Part shown: positions 18,506 through 27,571 of the stretch, one piece after another
How the letters are laid out: every line of letters begins with the position of its first letter
How positions within the stretch are numbered: the stretch's first letter is position 1
Assembly: GCA_016198185.1 (NCBI GenBank)
Contig: JACQJD010000010.1
Location: 1 to 51,843 of the forward strand
From: Deltaproteobacteria bacterium
GTDB taxonomy: Bacteria > Bdellovibrionota > JACOXK01 > 2-02-FULL-40-11
Length of the DNA stretch: 51,843 nucleotides
Direction of reading: 5' to 3'
Program-made: the position numbers and the translations under genes
Notes under the pieces: generated by a model
The model's input: the letters and a program-made list of their open reading frames with translations, nothing else
What the model was told of the DNA's origin: nothing
The model's database searches: none

Positions 18506-19354
18506 TTAATTTAAGAGGATTTTTTCTTCAATGAATCTCTTCACCCGTTCAATGACCGAAACGGGTGTGGAAGCACCCGCGGTAATGCCGAGTATTTTGA
18601 CACCCGAAAACCATGAAAAATCAATTTCTCGCTCGTGTTCGATTTGAAAACTCTTTGGCTGAATTTTTTGACAAATCTGCGTCAACTTTTTGGTGTTGGC
18701 GCTGCTTTGCCCTCCAATAATAATCATACAATCCACTTGAGCTGCACATTCTGCCGCCTCTTCTTGACGCACTTTCGTAGCATCGCAAATGGTATCGTAG
18801 ACTTCTACTTCGCAAAATCGCTCGTGACAGGCATCCACAATCTTATCCAGCATTGTTTTGGGAATGGTGGTTTGAGCAATCACGCCCACTTTTTTCTCGG
18901 GTGAAATTTGGTTCAAATCTTTGGGGTCCATCGTGACCAAATGTTCGGCCGAAATAAAACTGCGAACACTTTTCATTTCGGGATGATTGGCATCCCCCAC
19001 CACAATGACCACATACCCTAACCGACCCAACCGCCTCGCAAAATTTTGAGATTTTTTCACAAAAGGACAGGTGGCATCAATCACAGTGAGATTCCGCTCC
19101 TTGGCTTCTTCATAAAATGAAACAGGAACACCATGAGATCGAAAAATAACCGTCCCTTGGGGAGCTTCGTTCAATGCCGAAACCACTTTGACCCCTTTGT
19201 TTTCAAATTCACTCACAACTTCTGGGTTATGCACCAGGGGCCCCAACGTCACCGTCGGTTCATGGAGATTGTTTTCAAGTGTTTGATGGGCCATCTCAAT
19301 GGCACGTTCGACTCCCCAACAAACACCCGCATTTTTTGGAACCATGATTTTCAT
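18506..19354 (-). CDS. ispH: 4-hydroxy-3-methylbut-2-enyl diphosphate reductase
   Basis: 282 residues. Final enzyme of the MEP isoprenoid pathway, an iron-sulfur protein giving IPP and DMAPP. The three cluster cysteines are visible in NAGVCWGVERAI, DATCPFVKK and YDTICDATKVRQEEA, and the substrate-binding ITAGASTPVSVIE motif is near the end. ATG overlaps the cmk stop by 4 bases (ATGA), so translation is coupled. The same cmk-ispH neighbourhood occurs in many bacteria, sometimes fused to rpsA. Confidence 0.96.
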   Translation of the reverse strand: MKIMVPKNAGVCWGVERAIEMAHQTLENNLHEPTVTLGPLVHNPEVVSEFENKGVKVVSALNEAPQGTVIFRSHGVPVSFYEEAKERNLTVIDATCPFVKKSQNFARRLGRLGYVVIVVGDANHPEMKSVRSFISAEHLVTMDPKDLNQISPEKKVGVIAQTTIPKTMLDKIVDACHERFCEVEVYDTICDATKVRQEEAAECAAQVDCMIIIGGQSSANTKKLTQICQKIQPKSFQIEHEREIDFSWFSGVKILGITAGASTPVSVIERVKRFIEEKILLN

Positions 19355-20028
19355 TTGGATTGCTTTTCTTGAATTTTCTTATACAAAGCCCCAACCACCT
19401 CGTCAATGCCAAGATGCGTGGTATCTACCTCAATGGCATCTTTCGCTCTTTTCAGAGGGGCTGTTTTTCGCTTCGTATCCTGGCGATCCCTGGCTTGAAT
19501 TTCAGCAGCCACATGCCCTTTCTTCAGTTTCATCCCTTTTTCTTTTAATTCTAAAAATCTACGATGAGAACGCTCTTCTAAAGAAGCCTTCAAAAAAAAT
19601 TTTACATCGGCTTTTGGAAAAACCACCGTTCCCATGTCTCGCCCCTCTCCCACAATACCCCCTTTGGATGCCAGCTTTCGTTGTTGCCACAATAAGGCAA
19701 GTCGTACTTTGGGTAAGGCCGAATATTGAGACGCCCATTGACTCATCGTGGGCGTTCGAATGACAGAAGTTACATTCTGACCATTGAGATACACCTGTTG
19801 CGCCGAATTTGTTTTTTTAAAATAAATTTTGCACCCCTTGGCCATTTGGTAGAGTGCCATCGAATTTCGAGGGGGGATTTTTCTTCGAAGTGCTTCATAA
19901 GCAATACAACGATAGAGCGCACCAGAATCCAAATAAGTATATTTTAATTTTTGAGCCAAAATTTGACTGACCGTGCTTTTGCCTGCTCCAGCAGGACCAT
20001 CCATCACAATAATTAATTTTTTTCGCAT
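19351..20028 (-). CDS. cmk: cytidylate kinase
   Basis: 225 residues. Phosphorylates CMP and dCMP. The P-loop is MDGPAGAGKST, followed by the CMP-binding LDSGALYRCIAYEALR, GRDMGTVVFPKADVKFFL and the RSHRR lid region; family motif EIQARDRQDTKR is complete. The start codon overlaps the end of aroA by 16 bases. Member of the envelope/isoprenoid superoperon; CMP produced by Kdo transfer is recycled by this enzyme, which fits the kdsB neighbourhood (inference). Confidence 0.95.
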   Translation of the reverse strand: MRKKLIIVMDGPAGAGKSTVSQILAQKLKYTYLDSGALYRCIAYEALRRKIPPRNSMALYQMAKGCKIYFKKTNSAQQVYLNGQNVTSVIRTPTMSQWASQYSALPKVRLALLWQQRKLASKGGIVGEGRDMGTVVFPKADVKFFLKASLEERSHRRFLELKEKGMKLKKGHVAAEIQARDRQDTKRKTAPLKRAKDAIEVDTTHLGIDEVVGALYKKIQEKQSK

Positions 20029-21239
20029 AACCTGTTTAATGTCTTCTTAAAATCAGGGAAGGAATTGGCAATCGATCGTGTTTCTTCCAATTTAAGATCA
20101 CCGCTCGTTACGTATTGTGCCACAGAAAACAGGATTGCCATGCGATGATCTTTTTGGGTCGACACCTTGCCACCGCTTAAGCGTGTAGGACCTGAAATCC
20201 TAAATCCATCGGGGGTCACTTGAATTTTTGCCCCTATTTTTTTTAAAGTGAGATACGTCAACTGCAAACGATTGCTTTCTTTGAATCTCAAACTCGAAGC
20301 GCCTTCAACCCGGGTGACCCCTTCTGCCTGTGTCGCCAATAAACAAACCAGTGGTAATTCATCTATCGCCCGCATGCTCATTTCTGGCGTCACATGGATG
20401 GCCTTCAGACGTGCACTTTGGACAACCATATCTCCCCAAGGCTCATAATCTTCTTCTTGTTTTGTAATCTCAATATGGCCCCCCATCTTCTGTAAAATCG
20501 AAACGAACCCCAACCTGCCAGGATTAAGCCCAACCTGTTGAATCTTGACGTTAGACCCTGGAAGTAAGGTCGCCAACGCCAAGATCGGCGCAGCCGAAGA
20601 AAGATCCCCGGGAATATACAAATTATCTGCACGAGGAGGAATGCCCATGCGTTTCAAAAGTCTTTCGGTATGATCTCGACTGGAAAACGTCTCTGTGATT
20701 TGAGGTAAACGATCCAAATATAAGCCCGCCAACAACAAAGCCGATTTATATTGGGCCGAAGAATATGAAAATTTTATTTTGAGCAATTTTGGTTTTTGAA
20801 TTGGTTTTTTAATTTTAACCGGCGCCGTTTTTCGAGAAGAAAGTTGAATGGATGCCCCCCAAGAAGTTAAAACCGATACCAATTCTCCCATGGGACGCTT
20901 TCTCAAAGAAGCATCTCCTGTTAAAATGGATTCAAATTTTTGAGCACTTAAGAGTCCGGTTAAAAGCCTCAAAGAGGTTCCAGAGTTTTTACAATCTAAA
21001 ATGCGCGAAGGCTCTTTGAGCCCACAAAGCCCCTGGCCTATCACCGCTATTTTCTGAGACCCCATCTCCATTTTAATTCCTAACGATCGAAGACAAGAGG
21101 CTGTTGCCAACGTGTCTTGGGCGTTTAAAGCATGATAAAGATGAGAACGACCTTCTGCAATCGATGACAAAATCAGTGCTCGATGGGTCATGGACTTATC
21201 CCCGGGAGGCGACCAATTACCTCGAAGTCTTGGCACCAT
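20013..21239 (-). CDS. aroA: 3-phosphoshikimate 1-carboxyvinyltransferase (EPSP synthase)
   Basis: 408 residues from ATG 21239. The opening RLRGNWSPPGDKSMTHRALI corresponds to the PEP/shikimate-3-phosphate binding GDKS-HR motif. NSGTSLRLLTGLL and DASLRKRPMGEL are the conserved second and third active-site blocks, and SNRLQL and MAILFSVA close the C-terminal half. A longer frame to 21323 is open, but the extra 28 residues lie inside kdsB and are not family-like. Overlaps kdsB by 23 bases. It makes chorismate precursors and is out of place functionally in an LPS operon, but cmk-aroA pairing is common. Confidence 0.95.
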   Translation of the reverse strand: MVPRLRGNWSPPGDKSMTHRALILSSIAEGRSHLYHALNAQDTLATASCLRSLGIKMEMGSQKIAVIGQGLCGLKEPSRILDCKNSGTSLRLLTGLLSAQKFESILTGDASLRKRPMGELVSVLTSWGASIQLSSRKTAPVKIKKPIQKPKLLKIKFSYSSAQYKSALLLAGLYLDRLPQITETFSSRDHTERLLKRMGIPPRADNLYIPGDLSSAAPILALATLLPGSNVKIQQVGLNPGRLGFVSILQKMGGHIEITKQEEDYEPWGDMVVQSARLKAIHVTPEMSMRAIDELPLVCLLATQAEGVTRVEGASSLRFKESNRLQLTYLTLKKIGAKIQVTPDGFRISGPTRLSGGKVSTQKDHRMAILFSVAQYVTSGDLKLEETRSIANSFPDFKKTLNRLCEKN

Positions 21240-21999
21240 GAAGTTTTTCCAAATCGCTGGGGGTATCAATCGATGGCGAATCTTGCGATGAAAAAACCAT
21301 TCGAATCCGAACCCCTTGCTCAATCGCTCGCAATTGCTCTAAGTCCTCTTGAACCTCCAAAAAAGAAGGATGCCACTCTAAATATTTGGCAACCACCGAT
21401 CGTCGATACCCGTAAATGCCAATATGTTTTTTTACAGCCGCGTTCTCTAAATCTGGTAGCCCATAAGCACCAAAATAATCAGACCAATTTTTGCTTTTTT
21501 TCCAACCGCTGTTTTTAAATGGCACAGGATATCTTGAAAAATAAATCGCTGTGTCTTGTTGATCACACAACACTTTCACCATATTGGGATTTAAAAAATC
21601 CTCTACGTTGCGAAAAGGTGTCGCCGCAGAACTCATTTCTAACGTGGGTTCGTTAATTAAGACGGAAGCAACTTGGTCTATGACCGAAGCAGAAATAAAG
21701 GGTTGGTCCCCTTGAATATTCATAAAAATATCCGACCCAATATTTTGAGCCAATTCCGCCACGCGCTCGGAACCACAACGATGCTCGGAACGCGTTTTAA
21801 AAACGGGGGCCCCAAAGGCTTGCGCTGCTTTTTCAATTCGCTCGTCATCGGTCGCCACAAAAATATCATCAATCAGAGTTGCGGCCACAACCTGCTGGTA
21901 CACATATTCCAAAATGGATTTACCACGAAAATTTGCCAACGGTTTTCCCGGAAACCGGCTCGACCAATACCGCACGGGAATGACCGCGGTAATTTTCAT
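21217..21999 (-). CDS. kdsB: 3-deoxy-manno-octulosonate cytidylyltransferase (CMP-Kdo synthetase)
   Basis: 260 residues. Activates Kdo with CTP for transfer to lipid A. The nucleotide-binding start VIPVRYWSSRFPGKPL, the metal-binding NIQGDQPFI, the SAATPF and GIYGYRR blocks and the C-terminal QGVRIRMV are all family features. ATG overlaps the kdsC stop (ATGA). The kdsC-kdsB pair supplies Kdo to WaaA encoded upstream in the same unit. Confidence 0.96.
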   Translation of the reverse strand: MKITAVIPVRYWSSRFPGKPLANFRGKSILEYVYQQVVAATLIDDIFVATDDERIEKAAQAFGAPVFKTRSEHRCGSERVAELAQNIGSDIFMNIQGDQPFISASVIDQVASVLINEPTLEMSSAATPFRNVEDFLNPNMVKVLCDQQDTAIYFSRYPVPFKNSGWKKSKNWSDYFGAYGLPDLENAAVKKHIGIYGYRRSVVAKYLEWHPSFLEVQEDLEQLRAIEQGVRIRMVFSSQDSPSIDTPSDLEKLHGAKTSR

Positions 22000-22532
22000 A
22001 CAGATACCCCAACTATTTTTCCTTTGCGAATACGATCTAAAACAATCTTTTTTAATCCCGTGTGCATCAGAAGATAATCAATGGCTTCGCGAACGGCCCC
22101 TTCCCCACCCGAACGCTTGGTCACCAAATCAGCAATCTGTTTTACCTCGGCCACCCCATTGGCCGGAGCCACCGCAAATCCGACACGCTGTAAAATAGGA
22201 ATATCTAAAATATCATCTCCCATATACAAAACCTGCTCATCTTTTAACTCATATTTGGCCAAAATTTTTAAATATGCCGGCAATTTATCAATTTGTTGCT
22301 GATAGACATCCATAATTCCCAAATGCTTCGCCCGATTTAAAATAATGCGTGTTTTTCGACCGGTAATGATGGCAAATTGATATCCCAGCCTACGCGCCAT
22401 CACAATGCCCGCACCATCTTGAACATTAAATTTCATGTATTCAAAACCACCCACGCCCATCATCAGTCCTGCATCGGTCAATACCCCATCCACATCTAAG
22501 ACAATCATTTTAATTTTTTTTAGTTTGTGCAC
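21996..22532 (-). CDS. kdsC: 3-deoxy-D-manno-octulosonate 8-phosphate phosphatase
   Basis: 178 residues, HAD-superfamily C0 subclass. Motif I is LDVDGVLTDAG with the nucleophile aspartate, motif II IITGR, motif IV GDDILDIPIL, and the tail TKRSGGEGAVREAIDYLL is diagnostic for KdsC. Start is GTG 22532, supported by AAGGAG 6 bases upstream; the ATG at M9 has no such signal. It dephosphorylates Kdo-8-P. No kdsA or kdsD is in the window. Confidence 0.94.
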   Translation of the reverse strand: MHKLKKIKMIVLDVDGVLTDAGLMMGVGGFEYMKFNVQDGAGIVMARRLGYQFAIITGRKTRIILNRAKHLGIMDVYQQQIDKLPAYLKILAKYELKDEQVLYMGDDILDIPILQRVGFAVAPANGVAEVKQIADLVTKRSGGEGAVREAIDYLLMHTGLKKIVLDRIRKGKIVGVSV

Positions 22533-23053
22533 AAAATTCTCCTTAAATAATCCTTACGCATTTCATCGATCATGCCCTTTAAAGGTTGTTCCGCATAATC
22601 TGGATATGTCCATGGCAACGACTGAAACGCTCCATTTTTATAAAATAAGGTTAAATCCGCAAAAATACCTTCTCCTAAATAAATGCGATGTGAAAAATTT
22701 TTCCGCGTCGCTAAAACCAATTGTGCATCATTTACATAACCAGGATCAATATTTATTACACGTGAACCATTTGATTTTTGAAAGCGCTGCTCACACGTCA
22801 TGGCCCATTGTTTCATTTCTTTAAGGGTTTCCCGACCCATCATTTTTTTAAACCCCACGATTCCTCTCAGTAGATTTTTGCCCATTTCTGCTTCATAATA
22901 CGTGGTGTGATGGAACGATAGATCGGCATAAAAAAGATCGTGTGGTCCCCATTTTTCAGACGCTTGACCTAGAAAAGCATCATAAGAAAATCCCGTTGGA
23001 TATAAAAAACTTAAAAAAAATTTTACAGGCTTGGGATTCTTAAAAGGCTGCAT
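22520..23053 (-). CDS. DUF4416 family protein
   Basis: 177 residues. Matches the general features of DUF4416: the opening VKFFLSFLYP, the internal FHHTTYYEAEMG and RVINIDPGY(V/L) motifs and GEGIFADLTL with a PWTYPDY close to the end. The family has no assigned function but is often found beside Kdo/heptose genes in deltaproteobacteria and candidate phyla, as here between hldE1 and kdsC. Its start shares bases with the upstream stop (TGATG). No signal peptide, so probably cytoplasmic. Confidence 0.85.
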   Translation of the reverse strand: MQPFKNPKPVKFFLSFLYPTGFSYDAFLGQASEKWGPHDLFYADLSFHHTTYYEAEMGKNLLRGIVGFKKMMGRETLKEMKQWAMTCEQRFQKSNGSRVINIDPGYVNDAQLVLATRKNFSHRIYLGEGIFADLTLFYKNGAFQSLPWTYPDYAEQPLKGMIDEMRKDYLRRILCTN

Positions 23054-24123
23054 CAGTGAGAGATAGCGGGAGAGGAAGATAAGGATGGGCTCATATACGT
23101 TAAATTTTTCTTAGACAAACGAAATTTTTCAAGCTGAATATATTTTTTAAGTTCTTGTGGGGTAACGGTCGCCGTGCCTAATTTCCCAACCACAACCCCC
23201 GCAGCATAATTGGCCAACGCAACCGCTTCCGACAACGTGGCACCACAACACAAGGCCAGCGTTAAAACAGCAATCACCGTATCTCCTGCACCACTGACAT
23301 CAAAAACTTCTTTGGCGAATGTTGGAATTTGTAAATAATGCCCAGATCGCTCAAACAAAGCCATGCCATGAGCTCCCAACGTAATCACCACATTTTCACA
23401 GTTCAATTGGTTCAAAATTTTCAGCCCTGCTTCTTTCACATCCTGCTGGGAAATTAATTTTTGTCCAACGGCAAACCCTGCTTCGTTACGATTGGGAGTC
23501 ACCAACGTTACGCGTTGATAGGCATGCATATTTCTTTCTTTGGGATCTACCGCAATAATTTTTTTATCCTTCCCATTTAAAGATTCTATAAAAGAAATGA
23601 GGAAAGGACTGATCACGCCTTTTCCATAATCCGATAAAATAACGCCATCCAAAGATGACCAAATTTTTTGAATATAATCATACCCGCGCTTCAAGATAGA
23701 AACGTCAATACCCGTTCGATCTTCATGATCAAAACGAACCACTTGTTGATGTCCAGCAACCACACGTGTTTTTTGAGAGGTGGGACGAACGGCATCAACG
23801 ATCAGGCCACCGGCATTGACTTGAATTTGTTTAAGATGCGCACGAATACTCTCGGAAGCAATATCATTTCCCACCACGCCAAAAAGATGAATTTGAACAC
23901 CCAAGGATCTCAAATTCGTCACCACATTTGCAGCCCCCCCCAACATGGAGGTTTCACGAGTGACATCCACTACGGGAACGGGTGCCTCGGGGCAAATACG
24001 TTCAACTTCTCCCCAAATATACCGATCTAAAATAATATCGCCAATGACCAAGACTCGCATATCCGAGAAGGACTCCATGAGGCGAATCAGTCTTCCTGGG
24101 CGAACAAATGTTATGGGCGCCAC
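23053..24123 (-). CDS. D-glycero-beta-D-manno-heptose-7-phosphate kinase (HldE kinase domain type)
   Basis: 356 residues, PfkB/ribokinase fold. The N-terminus shows VIGDIILDRYIWGEVERICP and SMLGGAANVVTNL, and the ATP-site/catalytic DVSGAGDTVIA is near residue 280. Length matches the stand-alone kinase domain (HldA/RfaE1); the adenylyltransferase half of bifunctional HldE is absent here. It makes heptose bisphosphate for the LPS inner core. Start is GTG 24123, overlapping the waaA end by 13 bases. Confidence 0.93.
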   Translation of the reverse strand: MAPITFVRPGRLIRLMESFSDMRVLVIGDIILDRYIWGEVERICPEAPVPVVDVTRETSMLGGAANVVTNLRSLGVQIHLFGVVGNDIASESIRAHLKQIQVNAGGLIVDAVRPTSQKTRVVAGHQQVVRFDHEDRTGIDVSILKRGYDYIQKIWSSLDGVILSDYGKGVISPFLISFIESLNGKDKKIIAVDPKERNMHAYQRVTLVTPNRNEAGFAVGQKLISQQDVKEAGLKILNQLNCENVVITLGAHGMALFERSGHYLQIPTFAKEVFDVSGAGDTVIAVLTLALCCGATLSEAVALANYAAGVVVGKLGTATVTPQELKKYIQLEKFRLSKKNLTYMSPSLSSSPAISH

Positions 24124-25409
24124 GGGGCTTGTCTTTCAATATGCGAAAGCACCATTGCCAATGCACCTTTATTGGAATGAATAATCTGCTGTGCATTCTT
24201 CTTCATTTTTTCTTGCATGTCAGAAGAAGCCCTCAAACACCGTAAGGTATTGAGCATATCTGCTTCATCTGAAACTTGAATGGCTGCCTCCTCTTTTAAA
24301 AAGTTTTGTGCAATGCTTTCAAAGTTTTCCATGTGAGGACCAAATAAAATAATTTTTCCCAAGATAGCGGGCTCTAATAAGTTTTGCCCCCCAATGGCTG
24401 TCAAGCTTTTACCAATAAAAACAACCGTTGCCAAGGCATAAAAAGTTGGAAGCCTCCCCATTTGGTCGACCAAATAAACATGTTGATTCGTCCAAGGAGA
24501 TTTGACGGGGCTCGAATCTAAAATAGGCATTAAATCCTGCTCCTGAATCAATTGGCTCACTTCTTTAAATCGCTCTGGATGGCGAGGCGCCAAAATGAGC
24601 CGTAATTTTGGAATTTCTTTTTTTAAGACCCCAAACACATTCAACAAAATTTTTTCTTCCCCTTCGTGGGTCGACCCCCCCATGAGAATCATTTCGCCTG
24701 GTAAAATAGAAAAAGAATGTCTAAGCTCGGAAACTTCGCGATCCATAGATTTAAAATCAAAGAAACTTTCAAATTTTAAATTTCCACTCACAAATAGTTT
24801 TTGGGGAGCAGCACCCAATCTTAGAAAACGCTCTGCATCTTGCTGGGCTTGAACGGTCACGACCGAAAGCAAATTTAAAATAGGTTTCATGAACCACCGA
24901 ATGGGTTCATACCGTTTAAAAGAACGTTTTGAAAGACGTCCATTCATCAGCGCCAATGGAATCTGCAGGCGATGCGCCTCCCACCAGAAATTTGGCCAAA
25001 TTTCTGTTTCCACCACCAGATACGCTGCAGGCCGAATTTGGCGCAACACGCGTCTTACTGAAAAATAAAAATCGAGAGGATAATAAATCGCGATATCTTG
25101 CGAAAACAACTTCGAGGTAATCCATTGTTGTCCCGTTTTGGTGGTGGTTGAAAAAACCACCCTCACCTGTGGAAATTTTTTCTTAAATTCACAATAGACT
25201 GGAAAAATAGCACTGGCTTCTCCAATAGATACAGCATGAATCCAGAGCACTTGATGGCCTTTGAGTTTGTAAAGTTTCTCTGGCGTTATCCATCCCAACC
25301 GCTCTCTCAAACCAACCCTGTATTTATCTTTTCGAAAAATCTGAAGTACAAAATAAGGTAAGCTTATTAAAAAAATGACATGAAATAGGATGTTGTACAG
25401 AATCCACAC
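24111..25409 (-). CDS. waaA: 3-deoxy-D-manno-octulosonic acid transferase (Kdo transferase)
   Basis: 432 residues, GT30 family with GT-B fold. One N-terminal membrane helix (about 3-24) anchors it to the inner membrane. The family blocks LWIHAVSIGEASA, VETEIWPNFW, NGRLSKRSFKRY, MGGSTHEGEE, LAPRHPERF and IGGQNLLEPA are present. It attaches Kdo to lipid IVA. Start is GTG 25409, 9 bases after the DUF3108 stop, without a visible Shine-Dalgarno. Confidence 0.95.
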   Translation of the reverse strand: MWILYNILFHVIFLISLPYFVLQIFRKDKYRVGLRERLGWITPEKLYKLKGHQVLWIHAVSIGEASAIFPVYCEFKKKFPQVRVVFSTTTKTGQQWITSKLFSQDIAIYYPLDFYFSVRRVLRQIRPAAYLVVETEIWPNFWWEAHRLQIPLALMNGRLSKRSFKRYEPIRWFMKPILNLLSVVTVQAQQDAERFLRLGAAPQKLFVSGNLKFESFFDFKSMDREVSELRHSFSILPGEMILMGGSTHEGEEKILLNVFGVLKKEIPKLRLILAPRHPERFKEVSQLIQEQDLMPILDSSPVKSPWTNQHVYLVDQMGRLPTFYALATVVFIGKSLTAIGGQNLLEPAILGKIILFGPHMENFESIAQNFLKEEAAIQVSDEADMLNTLRCLRASSDMQEKMKKNAQQIIHSNKGALAMVLSHIERQAPWRP

Positions 25410-25418
25410 ATTAATCGA

Positions 25419-26699
25419 TTAAAAAGTAAGATCTTCAAACCTCTTAATTTTTCCTTTTAAATAGCCAATTTTAACTTTGGTTTCAAGTTCTAAAACCAAA
25501 TGCCGGTTATCATCGGAAACCCAGATGGAAGAATCACCTTCGGTCTGAAGAATCCCTTGGAATTTGGCCGCCGGACGAATATGGAGCGCCTCAAAATCCC
25601 CGACCGCTGTGGAAATTTTTTCGCGTTTTAAGACATCGGCTTCAATCAAATATCGCTTGCCTTCTTGATATACTTGCGTCTCATACTTTTTTCCCACTTC
25701 CAGTTTTTGCGCTCGTAAATAATAGGCACAGGTAAATAAATCCAAAAGTCCGGGTTCAAACGAATCTTCATCTTGCTTGACCTTCATTTCTTTCTTCACA
25801 TGGATGCGCTTGGTCCAATAATGCACTTTTTGGGTATCATAATTAAAAATCAAACGTGCTTCTCGAAGGCGATCGGTTTCAATTCCATGAATCGCAGATT
25901 TAAATGGATAAAATGTTTCAACGTCCACATAACTTTCCATCCAATCATCAATGCTGTGAATTAAATCCATGACCGAAGAACTTTTAGCACCGCCCACAAA
26001 ATGGTAGGCTTTGCGCCCCCCAACATACACATAGGGATGAACTTCCATGGTGGCTTCTCCGGCTTTAATCGCAAACCAGGTCAGATCATAAACGGTTCGT
26101 TCCCCTTCTTTAAAAGTTGAAAGCCCACCATAAAAGGCTTTTCGTTTTTGGGCTGTTTGTGTTTCAAAAATACTTATTTTTTTCTTCTGAAGCTGCACTT
26201 TTTTTCCAGGGCGTAGCTCTTGGTCGCGCTTGACCTCTTGCCGTTTCTGGCCAGGCGGGGTTGTTTGAACATCGATATCGACCTCTTCAAAATCTTGAGG
26301 AGGTTCAATTTTTCCTAATTTCTCAACACTGTGGAATCCACCACAGCCTGAGATCAACGATAGGACGAGAATGATCCAAAAAAAGTCATTCGGAAGTTCG
26401 TAAAAAAATTTGGTTCTGGCAGATGAAAAATGTTTTTTTAGACACGGTGTCGCCCACCTCCAGCGGATGGGCGCACCTAAGCTCTCGGTCTGGCCCGGAG
26501 GCTGTCCGAAAATGCCGTCATCCTGACCCTGAGCGAAGCGAAGGGGAAGGATCTCACCGTTGGAGGCGACGAGATTCTTCAGCCCTTCGGGCTTCAGAAT
26601 GACTGTTTTCGGACAGCCTCCACCCAGCGGGCCAGACCTCCGAGATTGTCTAAAAAAACATTTTTCATCTGCCAGGTTCAAAATTTTCACTCTCTCCAT
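25419..26699 (-). CDS. DUF3108 lipoprotein with a repeat-derived N-terminal extension
   Basis: The open frame is 426 codons. Residues about 130-426 are a DUF3108-type periplasmic domain (FKEGERTVYDLTWFAIKAGEATMEV, DLIHSIDDWMESYVD, IWVSDDNRHLVLELE). A lipoprotein signal FFWIILVLSLISGC with acceptor Cys119 lies inside the frame, not at its start. Residues about 9-94 are translated from a 260-bp nested palindrome (26416-26675) containing a repeat that also occurs at 47.2 kb. No start codon lies between the element and the signal. The gene therefore either uses ATG 26699 (overlapping lpxL by 13 bases) with a long odd leader or has been damaged by insertion. DUF3108 proteins are envelope proteins of unclear role. 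Confidence 0.7.
   Translation of the reverse strand: MERVKILNLADEKCFFRQSRRSGPLGGGCPKTVILKPEGLKNLVASNGEILPLRFAQGQDDGIFGQPPGQTESLGAPIRWRWATPCLKKHFSSARTKFFYELPNDFFWIILVLSLISGCGGFHSVEKLGKIEPPQDFEEVDIDVQTTPPGQKRQEVKRDQELRPGKKVQLQKKKISIFETQTAQKRKAFYGGLSTFKEGERTVYDLTWFAIKAGEATMEVHPYVYVGGRKAYHFVGGAKSSSVMDLIHSIDDWMESYVDVETFYPFKSAIHGIETDRLREARLIFNYDTQKVHYWTKRIHVKKEMKVKQDEDSFEPGLLDLFTCAYYLRAQKLEVGKKYETQVYQEGKRYLIEADVLKREKISTAVGDFEALHIRPAAKFQGILQTEGDSSIWVSDDNRHLVLELETKVKIGYLKGKIKRFEDLTF
26416..26675. repeat. nested palindromic element inside the DUF3108 frame
   Basis: Three nested inverted repeats are visible: perfect 29-base outer arms (26416-26444 and 26647-26675), 11-base middle arms (26487-26497 and 26628-26638) and perfect 16-base inner arms (26497-26512 and 26606-26621). 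A further small hairpin CGCCCA/TGGGCG lies at 26451-26473. The outer arms fade into imperfect pairing for about 15 more bases on both sides. No transposase is encoded. The whole element is read through in frame on the minus strand. Confidence 0.85.
26497..26621. repeat. dispersed palindromic repeat, copy A
   Basis: 125-base unit with perfect 16-base terminal inverted repeats (GGAGGCTGTCCGAAAA at the left). It contains the stretch CCTGACCCTGAGCGAAGCGA shared with copy B at 47209-47331. Similar GAGCGAAGCGAAGG repeats are widespread, multi-copy intergenic elements in many environmental genomes. Confidence 0.85.
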
Positions 26700-27571
26700 C
26701 GTCTATGGATCCAAAACCACTGCTCTGGATACTTTCGAATTTGATTTTCGATTGTACGTGTATACAGCTGCGTCAGATCATAAATGGTTTGTCGACGATT
26801 GCCAACTTTTTTGTAAGACAAAGCAGGTTGAATGTGAATTTTAAAATACCCAAACGTTTTTCTCTCTATAAAAGCAGGCACAACCACCGCAGCAGAGCGT
26901 TCCACCAAATACGCAAGTCCTTGCGTGGTCGCCGCAGGTCTACCGAAAAAATGAACAAAAATACCCCCCGGGGGCGATTTTCGCTGATCCAACATAAATC
27001 CAATCACGTTTTTCTCTGAGAGCAGTTTCATGATTTTCCATTTCGAATTTTCTGCAAAAATAAGATGCACCCCTGTCCGTTGGCGTTGTTCAGAGACAAT
27101 GGCATTGAAAACCTTATTTTTTAAAGTCCGAACCACAATGCCCAGCGGTATCCCTGCCAACGGAACCCATGAGGCCAGCCACTCAAAATTTCCCAAATGG
27201 GCCGTTAATACAAAAATTTTTTCCTCCTTTTTAAAATGCGTCTGAACATGCGTTAGCCCTTCTATTTCAAATCGCCCCTGAAATTCTTGCGTTGACAAAG
27301 CTCTAAACAAAATAAATTCCAAAAAGAAATACAGGTAATGCTCTAAATTTTTCACAGCGATTTTTTCTATTTCAGCTTGTGACAGATCCGAACCGAAAGC
27401 ATGTTTTAAATTAGACACAATCAGATTGACCCGAATCGGGATCACATCAAACCACACCCGTGCCATCAACCTCACCCCCAAAGAGATAAAACTTACAGGA
27501 AGTTTAGAAAGCACATACGCAATGCCATCCAGTCCTTTAGACCAAAGAAAATATTTGAGCTGGAAAAGCAT
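26687..27571 (-). CDS. lipid A late acyltransferase (LpxL/HtrB family)
   Basis: 294 residues. An N-terminal membrane segment (about 8-30) precedes the lysophospholipid-acyltransferase-like domain with the catalytic HX4E motif in HLGNFEWLASW near residue 144 and the DQRKSPPGGIFVHFFG block. The C-terminus EQWFWIHRRWRE is diagnostic. It adds the secondary acyl chain to Kdo2-lipid A at the inner membrane. ATG overlaps the lpxK end by 35 bases, with AGGTGA 4 bases upstream. LpxL versus LpxM cannot be decided. Confidence 0.93.
   Translation of the reverse strand: MLFQLKYFLWSKGLDGIAYVLSKLPVSFISLGVRLMARVWFDVIPIRVNLIVSNLKHAFGSDLSQAEIEKIAVKNLEHYLYFFLEFILFRALSTQEFQGRFEIEGLTHVQTHFKKEEKIFVLTAHLGNFEWLASWVPLAGIPLGIVVRTLKNKVFNAIVSEQRQRTGVHLIFAENSKWKIMKLLSEKNVIGFMLDQRKSPPGGIFVHFFGRPAATTQGLAYLVERSAAVVVPAFIERKTFGYFKIHIQPALSYKKVGNRRQTIYDLTQLYTRTIENQIRKYPEQWFWIHRRWRE

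Noticed and set aside
26416-26675. Insertion sequence with 29-base terminal inverted repeats
   Set aside because: Only 260 bases long, no transposase frame, and the simple 3-base flanking match does not restore a sensible reading frame when removed.
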